DNA of 64,000 nt. Source: Linanthus parryae (lineage: Eukaryota; Streptophyta; Magnoliopsida; Ericales; Polemoniaceae). Positions 55,534 through 64,000 of the stretch are shown piece after piece; the stretch's first letter is position 1, and each line of letters begins with the position of its first letter. Location of the stretch: assembly GCA_023055425.1 (NCBI GenBank), contig JALGPY010000005.1:88329495-88393494 (forward strand), given 5' to 3'. Below the pieces are notes generated by a model. That model worked only from the letters and a program-made list of their open reading frames with translations. It made no database searches and was not told where the DNA came from. Position numbers and translations under genes: made by a program.

Positions 55534-58500
55534 CTAGAGCCAATCTGGCGCATCTCGTATGCCCATACTCCCAGTGTGCCCTCCATGCTTCCACTGCGTA
55601 AGGGTCTTTGTAAGCGGGTCTGACAGATTCTCATATGTATGAATCTTCAATATCCGAAGGTCTCTTCTATCGATAATATCTCGAATCAGATGAAACTTCC
55701 TGAGCACGTGCTTAAATTTCTGGTGCGACCTGGGTTCCTTTGATTGCGCGATCGCCCCAGTGTTGTCATAGTACAACTCAACTGGATCCACAATGCTAGG
55801 AACCACACCAAGTTCAGAAACAAACTTTCTGATCCAAACAGCTTCCTTTGCTGCGCCATTTGCAGCAATGTACTCAGCCTCTGTTGTAGAATCAGCTACT
55901 GTCTCTTGCTTGGAACTCTTCCAGCTCACCGCTGCTCCATTCAGGAAAAACACATATCCTTACTGTGATCTAAAGTCATCTCTATTAGTTTGGAAGCTTG
56001 CATCAGTGTAAACCCTTACACGCAATTCTTCCTCACCGCCAAATATCAAGAAAGCATCCTTAGTTCTTCTCAAGTACTTTAGGATGTTCTTGACTGCAAT
56101 CCAGTGACTCTCACCCGGATTGGATTGGTATATGCTTGTCATACTCAAGGCATATGACACATTTGGTCTAGTACATAACATGGCGTACATGATAGATCCT
56201 ATGGACGAGGAATAGGGAATTCTACTCATGCTTTCCTTCTCAATCTCATTGGAAGGACAACCACTCTTCGAAAGAGTGATTCCATGTGACATGGGCAAGA
56301 ATCCCTTCTTGGAATCTTGCATGTTGAACCGCTTCAACACCTTGTCAATATATGTACTTTGACTTAGGCCTAGCAGTCTCTTAGATCTATCTCTATAGAT
56401 CTTTATACCGAGTATATAGGCTGCTTCCCCTAAGTCTTTCTTTGAGAAACACTTCCCTAGCCAATCTTTAACAGATTGCAGCATGGGAACGTCGTTTCCA
56501 ATGAGTAGTATGTCATCCACATACAAGACCAGAAAAGCTACAGAGCTCCCACTAACCTTCTTGTAGACACAAGACTCATCTTCGTTTCTGATGAAGCCAA
56601 ACTCTTTGACTACTTCATCAAAACGTCAATTCCAACTCCTAGAGGCTTGCTTCAATCCATAAATGGATCGTTGCAGCTTACAGACTTTGTTGGCTTTCTT
56701 TGGATCTTCAAAACCCTCTTGTTGTATCATATACACGTCCTCGAGGAGATTCCCATAAAGGAATGTTGTTTTGACATCCATCTGCCAAATCTCATAGTCA
56801 TGGTATGCTGCAATCGCAAGTAGGATTCGGATGGATTCGGTCATAGCGACTGGTGAAAAGGTTTCGTCATAGTCGATACCATGAATCTGTCTGAATCCTT
56901 TAGCCACCAATCGGCCCTTATAGGTAATCACATTACCATCCATGTCGATATTCTTCTTGAAGACCCACTTGCACCCTATGGGCCGCGCCCCTTCGGGTGG
57001 TTCCACAAAAGTCCATACTTTGTTGGTATACATGGATTCCATCTCGGATCTCATGGCTTCTAGCCACCTCTGAGAGTCTGGGCCCTTCACGGCCTCTTCA
57101 TAGGTAGTAGGCTCATCATCTATGAGCATCATGTCACCGGAATCGATCACGAGAAGTCCATACCTCTCGGTTTCCTGGCGCAGTCTACTAGATCTACGAA
57201 GCTCTTGTGTTACCTGAACAGGCTCCGCCACAACTGGTTGTGGTTCCTGTTCATGTTCCATAATCAGTTCAGTGATTTGTGGTTCTTGAACCTCTTCAAG
57301 TTCTACAGTCCTCCCACTTGCTTCTTTAGATACAAACTCTCTTTCTAGAAACACGCCGGTCCGAGCAACAAACACTTTGTTCTCGGTTGGATTGTAGAAG
57401 TAGTAACCCTTAGTTTCCTTAGGGTACCCCACAAACTTACACTTATCCGACTTTGGCCCTAGCTTGTCAGATTGTAAACGTTTTACATAGACATCGCAGC
57501 CCCAAATCCTCATGAACGATAGTGTGGGACGCCTCCCACTCCACATCTCATATGGTGTTTTCATTACTGATTTGGATGGAACACGGTTAATGGTGAAAGC
57601 TGCACTTAATAGAGCGTGGCCCCAAAATGATAATGGAAGATCGGTTTGACACATCATAGATCGAACCATATCCAATTGGGTTCGATTCCTCCTGTCAGAC
57701 ACGCCATTCCATTGTGGCGTTCCGGGTGGAGTGAGTTGGGACACGATCCCACACTCTCTAAGATAGTCGTCAAACTCTTGGCTCAAGTATTCTCCTCCAC
57801 GATCCGATCGTAGAGCCTTGATACTTTTGCCAAGTTGCTTCTCTACTTCATTCTTGAATTCTTTGAACACTTCAAAGGATTCGGATTTTGCCCTCATGAG
57901 GTACACAAATCCATATCTACTGTAATCATCAGTAAATGTACTGAAGTAGACGTAACCACGTCTGGCAGGCGTGGCAAATGGCCCACACACATCAGTATGT
58001 ATGAGCGCGAATTGCTCACTAGTCCTCTCACCTTTCTTATTGAAAGGGGACTTTGTCATTTTTCCAAATAAACAAGCCTCACATGTCTCATATGATTCAA
58101 AATCAAATGAGACTAGAAGTCCATCGTTATGGAGTCTAGATACACGTTTCTCGTTTATGTAGCATAAACGACAGTGCCATAAATAAGCAGGATTTAAATC
58201 TTTTATTTTAATCCGCTTGGTATTAATGTTGTAGACAAGATTGCTTAGATCAAGGACATATAGTCCATTAAATAATTGCGCACTAAAATAGTGAATATTA
58301 TTCAAATAAAAGGAACAACAATTGTTCTTTATTAAAATAATAAAACCATCCTTGTCTAAACAAGAAATAGAAATAATGTTTCTGCTCATAGCAGGCACAA
58401 AATAGCAATTATTTAATTCTAAAACTAATCCTGAAGGCAGAGATAGCTCGCACACGCCCACGGCCAACGCAGCAACTTTTGCTCCATTCCCAACGCGCAG

Positions 58501-59479
58501 ATCTATCTCCCCTTTAGCCAATCTTATATTTCTCTTTAGATCCTGCACATTTCGACAAATGTGAGATCCACATCCAATATCTAATACCCATGATGTAGAG
58601 ACAGTTAAATTGAAATCTACAAAAAAAACCTAGTGGTGGAATCACTATTCCAAGCCTCTTGTCCTCCAGATATTTTGGGCAGTTCCTCCTCCAGTGTCCA
58701 GGCTGACTGCAGTAGTGACACTCACCTTTAGTCACACCTTTGGCTATGCCACCAACAGGCTTAAGGGCAGGTTCCTTAGACTTGGAAACTGACTTGCCTT
58801 TGCCCTTGGAGGATGAGGCAAACCTTTTGCCCTTTTCTTTCTGCACCATCATAATGGCCTTGTCCTTACCTCTTTTGATGCTCTGTTCAGCTGTCCTCAA
58901 CATATTGAGTAAATCTGGCAGTGGTTTCACGATCTCGTTCATGTTATAGTTCATGATGAACTGTCCATAACTCTCGGGCAACGATTGCAACACGAGATCG
59001 GTTGCCAACTCTTGGCCGACCGGGAACCCTAGTCTGGTGAGATTCTCCAAGTACCCGATCATACGGATTACATGGGGTCCCACCGGGTTCCCTTCTGCCA
59101 AATGACACTTGAACAGTGCCTTAGAGACCTCATACCTCTTAACCCTTGCCTGCTCTTGGAAGAGCTGCTTCAGATGCTCGATCATATCGACAACATTCAT
59201 GTTTTCGTGTTGCTTCTGAAGCTCATAAGTCATGGTGCATAGCATAAGGCAGACCGCATGATTAGCGTCATCAACACGCTTTTGATACGCCTTTAGGGCT
59301 GCAGGTGTTTGGTTCTCTGGACCTGCTGGAACATGCTCCTCTATTGCGTACAGTTTCTTCTCTTGCTTGAGAACGATTCTCAAGTTTCTGTACCAATCAA
59401 GGAAGTTGGTTCCAGAGAGCTTGTCCTTCTCAAGGACAGATCGTAGGGAATGTTGTGAACTCGATGAGTTGTTTGCCAT
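55534..59479 (-). pseudogene. Copia-B gag-pol
   Basis: Gag starts at the ATG at 59479 (MANNSSSSQHS), includes LSGTNFLDWYRNLRIVL, and has the CCHC knuckle CHYCSQPGHWRRNC near 58690-58730. A frame change near 58625 breaks the protease region. From 58548 to 56626 one long frame encodes integrase (HCRLCYINEKR, CEACL, HTDVCGPF, LRSDRGGEY) and the first half of RT (KWVFKKNIDMDG, MDVKTTFLYG). A stop near 56626, then YVDDILLIGND near 56500-56530 and the C-terminal RT, and after a further stop near 55960 RNase H (SWKSSKQETVADSTTEAEY), ending in RDAPDWL. It is better preserved than Copia-A. His-Cys in HCRLCYI departs from the expected HLGH zinc site. Confidence 0.92.
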
Positions 59480-61127
59480 TTGAAATTCTACAAAAAGGAA
59501 AAATACGCAAGTTTTAGTATTTGTGAATTTTTGACTATATTCAATAATGGCTAGTTTATCAAATATAGCTCCCACTATTTTCCTACGGATTAATAACCCT
59601 CTAAGATATTAATGCGGAAAATATCCTTATATTTTCTAGTCGGCCAAGATCCATGTTTCATCTCCTTATGAGCTTGCTTTGACAAGTCACCCATAATTTG
59701 ACTACTTTAAGTAGGAACAATTCCAATTGCATCCCTTATGCAACTCTTGGTTCAATTGGGCAAGTAACTCCTTATTTATCCATCCATATGGATAATCCCA
59801 ATTGATTGCCTCTAGGTTTCTTAATCATATTAATAGCCTAGTTGTGTGCAACCTCTTATTTAAACAGTTGCACATTACTAGCTTGTGCCATCGCATTCTA
59901 TCATTATGAACCAAGTCGTCATGCTTTGGCACGCACGAACTTGATAAATCATGATGATAATGAGTGTTTAAATAACGAGAAGGCAAGATTACGATATTTG
60001 AATTTTGAGGGATTTTAAATTCAATTTTAATTGTTTTGTTGATCAATATCAACTAATCTATCTATTTGAGTTTGGCCACAACTCCAAATAATAGATCCGG
60101 GTTGTCTCATTATCTTATTATCCTAATTGCATGCATCATCCATACACCAACCACAAAATAATAAAACAATAAAGTAAACAACCACAAAACATAAATAAAA
60201 CGTGATGTGGATATGGCCTTTTCTAGACTAAGATAATTCCAAGCCAATGGAATTATCTATGAACCCTAAAAGCAAACACATCTCCATGCGTCTTGATCTT
60301 TTGGTCCATCCTTCATAGTCATGTGAAATGCTCCATGCTCCATGTTTTGTGGCTCCTTTTGGCTTTGGGCTTCTTTTCTTCAATCTTGGCTAACAATCTA
60401 CTTTATCTAGCACTAGCTAACTTCTATACTAAATAAAATAAATCTCACAAGTTGAGAAAAAAATGGCTCGCAGACAATAAAACCCCAATTAATTATTACA
60501 ATTAATTGATCAGCTCGCAGGCCGTAAACCAAACCACAAAATTAAACATCCACATCAAACCACATCCTAAGGCCATATCTAATCACCATGCGAATTGCAC
60601 ATAAACAGTTAAAATCCAATTTTAACGCTTTTAGGATATTCTAGGGTTAAAACGGTCCACGGGGCCCAACAATCCAATTGCCCGGGCCCAAAAAGTGAAC
60701 CGCAGGGGCCTAAGGCCGGCCGGCCCCTAGCCCACGCGGCTAGGCCGCGGGCTAGGGCTGCCCCGGCCCCTAGGCCGGCCTTGCTTGGGCGGCAAGCCAG
60801 GAGGGGCGGTCCCATAAGGGGGCCGAACCTCCTTTGGGAGTTGTTTCCAAAACAACTCCCTTGCTTGGTGCCCAAGTTTGGTTGTTTCCTTGTTTGGGAA
60901 GAACTCCTTCTTTCCCAAGGATGCCCAAAACCTAGATCTAAGATCCTAAAATTTCTCAAACTCACTAATTCATGCATCCAATGCAAAAACTAGATCTTGT
61001 TATGATTGATTATTGACAAATTGCATCACATGCTTGATTTGTCTTGTTTTACGCGATAAACAACAATTTTAAGGTGTAAAACTATCAAAACGTAACACAT
61101 AAACCACGTTTATGCTCTACGACCTGT
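59480..61127 (-). other. Copia-B untranslated leader
   Basis: A 1.65-kb leader without a gene. A GC-rich block of nested palindromes (GGCCGGCC, GCTAGGCC types) at about 60660-60800 corresponds to the patch in Copia-A. Confidence 0.7.
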
Positions 61128-61140
61128 GGCTCTGATACAA
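61128..61140 (-). other. Primer-binding site of Copia-B
   Basis: TTGTATCAGAGCC on the minus strand, one mismatch from the initiator tRNA-Met site TGGTATCAGAGCC of Copia-A. Confidence 0.85.
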
Positions 61141-61141
61141 C

Positions 61142-62566
61142 TGTAGGGTTTTGATTCATGGATGCGCAACGGAAACAATAATAAACCATGCAAAACCCTC
61201 CAAGGATCACTAGTCAAGAGACATAACGATGGTAAAGGAAGAAATCAATTAACACGCCTTAGGGTTTTCCTTTGATGACTTCAAACGCGAATTGTATCAC
61301 ATTCTCTGTAGTTGATCCAAGCCTAGAGTTGATTTCTGGATCTTCCAATCCTTGGTGCTAGCCCAGAAAGAGGAAGAGGAAGAAGAATCACGCTAAACGA
61401 GACCGAAACAAGGAGGTTTTGGCCTCCTTGTGGGCCGACGGGAAGGGGGCGGCGATCTAGGGGGCGGCGAGCTCCTTGGCTTGCTTGCTCTCTCTCCTTT
61501 TGTTCTCTCCCACTCAAGTTATGATCAATTGAATCATAAGTGTGGAAAGGAAGGAAGGAGTGTCCTTTATATAGTCCAATAAATCCTTTCCAACTACCTA
61601 AAGGACTTATTCTAGTCCTACTAGAATTCAATTTAGTCCCTTCCTTGCAAATTTGTCCCTACTAAGTTTGAAAGGTATTGCAAAGTGATCCTTCTAATTA
61701 ATTAATCCAATTAATTCATTCCCAAATCTAGTTCAACTCTATATAGCGTGTGACCCCATAGGTTCTATCTAGTTGGTAGCAACAATTTGCTAATATGGAG
61801 CGGTTTCTAGCAAAACATCCATTCTAGCTAACTCATAGAATAGTCATCTTGACAACCTTTGTACAAGTAATTGTCTCATCCCTTTGTCTCTATATCCGGA
61901 TTGGACACGAGACATAAAAGTCACACTCGTATATCCAATCCATAGTTTCTCGATCCATGGGAATAGCCTTATTCGTGCAAATAACATCAATATCCTATAT
62001 TGATTTATTTGAGTCTGGCCAGACATTCTATAAGCACTATCCCTCGAGTGGCCTAGGATATTTGCTCCCGTTATGTGGGAGGGACAAATTCTATCTACGT
62101 CCACTACGATGTCTAAGCTTGATTCTTATTGTATCCGATACACGCCTTTATAACTACCCAGTTACGGTGTAGCGTTTAACGCTACCAAAATCACAATAAT
62201 CCACAACCAGAATATCTAGTGACTTCAAGTCTAAGGATGACAATACCATTGCACCGCGAGGAGCGCTTGTGACTCAACATAACGTGTATGTAGCCTTCTC
62301 GGAGATGGGTCAATCCAGTGCGCCATTACCCTTAATGCACACCTATGTGTTGGATCATGATATCTATATATCAATCCAACCCCATACTAGTCTATAAATG
62401 ATTGTCCCATTAATCATTATACTGGACTAGGGATACTTATGATAAACAACACAATTGTAAATCTAAGGACTTCATTATATTAAATATCCAATAAATAATA
62501 AATGAATTTCTAGCCACAAATAAATTCATACTAAACTAGATTGCCTCTAGGGCATCTATTCCAACA
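61142..62566 (-). repeat. Copia-B 5' LTR (1425 bp)
   Basis: Partner of 54113-55519, with the TATA box at 61566-61573. It contains a short extra GGGGGCGGCGA duplication near 61460 that the 3' LTR lacks. Confidence 0.94.
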
Positions 62567-64000
62567 TTTTCCTTTTCCTGCATTTTCGCGGCGACAATAG
62601 AGTTAACCAGCGATTTGGAGCGCTCTCCAGATGCGAACCTCCTCAGATAGCACTAAAAAAGATGGTGTTTAAGTTTCAATGCACCAAGAGAAAGGAGTTT
62701 AACACGCATAAAGGGAATTGTTTACCTTGGCAAAATCTTCGCTGTACTTGATAACATGCGAAGCTCCCTCCCTAACAGCGGTCATCTTCTCCTCAAGAAT
62801 GGTGGATGGGCACAAGAGATTGTCAAGATCCATCAAGGAGTAGAAGCCATTCTGGGAATCATCCAAGTTGCAGTTAGGACGGAATGGGAAGGTATTCCTA
62901 TTGATTGCAGGACCTTTGTTGGGCTGAGGAATTGAGTGCGTTTCGAATCTGGCTTGCTGAGTAGACCAGTAAGAAATCCAATTTCTGGAGAGGCGACCTT
63001 CACGGCTACCTGAAGGTTGGACGAAGGTCAAGTTGCTCCGAAAGATGGTTTGGCACTCGCCAGACAGTAGTCGCTTGTAACAGCCTCTTATGATCGACTT
63101 AGGCCAAATGGAAGGCGCCACTGCATCAAAACCAAACTGGGGAGAAACGCGAGTTGGATCAACGTCGACTGTGATCCTTTCATATCTGGGAGTAAGTTCA
63201 GAGACATACTAAGTAAGAGCAGGAAGGGAACCCCTTAGGCACCAGCAGAAGAATTCGCGATAGCGCACATGACCTTCGAGAAGGAGTTCTTCTGAATAAG
63301 CAAGAGATTTGGCGGGATATAGCCTCGGGAACCATCGCACATTTTCAATACGCGTGGCATAAGGCCTAGCTGTATACTTGCTCCGGTCATCGCAATCAGA
63401 TTCCAGGTGCACTTGGGAAGATTGGTTCTAAACCATCGAGCAGCTCTCCCACTGGAAAGTTCAGTCTCCGCGCCTGGGACACAACACTTGCTGGGCCTAG
63501 AAGGAACAGGGGCATAAGAAGGCCATCGCTCAAAACCCACATGGTAAGGAATGCGATGTTGACATAATTCAACACATCAAGACGACCGCGAGAATCCTTG
63601 ATCGCCACTACCAGCTGGTCCAATCGATGATATAAGGTGCCCAAGACCAGAGGCCCAAGTGCGACTCTCTGGCCGAGGACCAACTTAACAGCAAGGGGAA
63701 GGACATGATAAAAAACCCCATCATGAGGGCGACCGTCAATTGAGTACCTCGACAACCAGGCACAGAGGAAACCACACAAGGTTAGATGGTATCCTTTCCC
63801 CTCTACATAATTCTTCTCATTTGGATTCTTGTCCAGAAGTTCCTTGGTTATACTACCATTCGCATAGTCGCGAAAGAAGTATTGCACCCATTTGCCCCAG
63901 GTGTTCTTCGCAGAAGTCTCAACAAGCTGCCATTCGGGGATAACTTTCGCAGATCTCCAACGAGTGGAGATTTTCTTCACTTCGTTTAGGCATTCTTCCA

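Larger units (their letters stand above)
54113..62566 (-). mobile_element. Ty1/copia retrotransposon (Copia-B), nested in the PMD gene
   Basis: Same family as Copia-A, with LTRs at 54113-55519 and 61142-62566. The TSD on the minus strand is GAAAA (62567-62571) and GAAAT (54108-54112). It sits inside exon 2 of the antisense PMD gene. If the element and one TSD copy are removed, the PMD reading frame is continuous, which confirms the boundaries. Confidence 0.95.
44570..64000 (+). mobile_element. Tat-lineage Ty3/gypsy element with antisense gene, 3' end outside the window
   Basis: A plus-strand retroelement: LTR end, primer-binding site (45245), gag (45283), and a pol lacking most of RT but with two RNase H domains and integrase up to 49912. 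After pol come tandem repeats and a long minus-strand multi-exon gene that runs off the right edge. A second, RNase H-like domain between the retroviral RNase H and integrase is the hallmark of Tat/Ogre elements, which also often carry extra sense or antisense ORFs between pol and the 3' LTR. The 3' LTR is not in the window, so the TSD and the exact left end could not be fixed; the left limit is a guess. Copia-B is nested at 54113-62566. Confidence 0.75.
51817..64000 (-). pseudogene. Antisense plant mobile domain (PMD) gene of the Tat element, six exons, interrupted by Copia-B
   Basis: A minus-strand gene, open at the right window edge. Exons: 64000-62726; 62652-62567 plus 54112-53680 (split by Copia-B); 53605-53210; 53133-53029; 52948-52368; 52292-51817. 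All introns have GT-AG borders and short plant-like lengths, and the frame is preserved across each junction. Exon 1 encodes a PMD (aminotransferase-like mobile domain): GYHLTLCGFLCAWLSRYS, GVFYHVLPLAVKLVLGQRVA, then LTMW and FERWPSYAP, and VRWFPRLYPA. Next come an acidic, Lys/Glu-rich low-complexity part (53700-53800), a charged helix (RRRKLEEDEIELIKRRS), and a C-terminal coiled coil (YKQLKQEVDQAREA). Lesions: frameshifts near 63541, 63410 and 52780 and a TAG at about 63207. Product function is unknown; PMD proteins occur in host silencing and in transposons. Confidence 0.75.

Overview
This window looks like a repeat-dense stretch of a eudicot nuclear genome. It holds one recognisable single-copy host gene, an A-type (CYP71-like) cytochrome P450 with one intron. 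Almost everything else is nested LTR retrotransposons. No bacterial, organellar, tRNA or rRNA gene is visible. Elements were dated and bounded by LTR pairs, 5-bp target-site duplications (TSDs), primer-binding sites and polypurine tracts read directly from the sequence.

Layout. (1) 1-3340, minus strand: a 5'-truncated Ty3/gypsy chromovirus whose integrase core is deleted. (2) 3571-16504, plus strand: a complete but dead Athila-type Ty3/gypsy element (Athila-1; TSD CCTGA). (3) 16510-17887: unique-looking DNA with an LTR-like piece and two possible host exons. (4) 17893-30313, minus strand: a second Athila of the same family (Athila-2; TSD AAGTG). The U3 half of its 3' LTR is replaced by about 550 bp carrying spliced host-gene sequence. 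(5) 30435-41982, plus strand: a chromovirus-like element (Gypsy-3; TSD TATAC), internally deleted. It is split inside its integrase by a Ty1/copia element (Copia-A, 31507-39949) and again by a 480-bp solo LTR (40221-40700). (6) 42382-44416, minus strand: the P450 gene, with a foldback MITE in its intron. (7) About 44570 to beyond 64000: a Tat-lineage Ty3/gypsy element with two RNase H domains on the plus strand. It carries a multi-exon antisense gene with a plant mobile domain (PMD). That gene is interrupted in an exon by a second copia element of the same family (Copia-B, 54113-62566).

The most unusual signal is in the two Athila elements. A 14-bp near-palindrome, TGCGTTYRAACGCA, is repeated ten times in each complete LTR and about 17-18 times in the spacer upstream of the third ORF. 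In all five places the last copy sits 83-85 bp upstream of a TATA box, although the sequence between is unrelated. Copies come mostly in pairs 18-21 bp apart. I infer a shared promoter module driving both the genomic RNA and a separate internal transcript for ORF3.

The second notable signal is the antisense PMD gene in the Tat element. Its six exons all have GT-AG borders and splice in frame, so it was once a real, spliced antisense gene that has since acquired a few lesions. All retroelement coding regions seen here carry stops or frameshifts; only the P450 appears intact.
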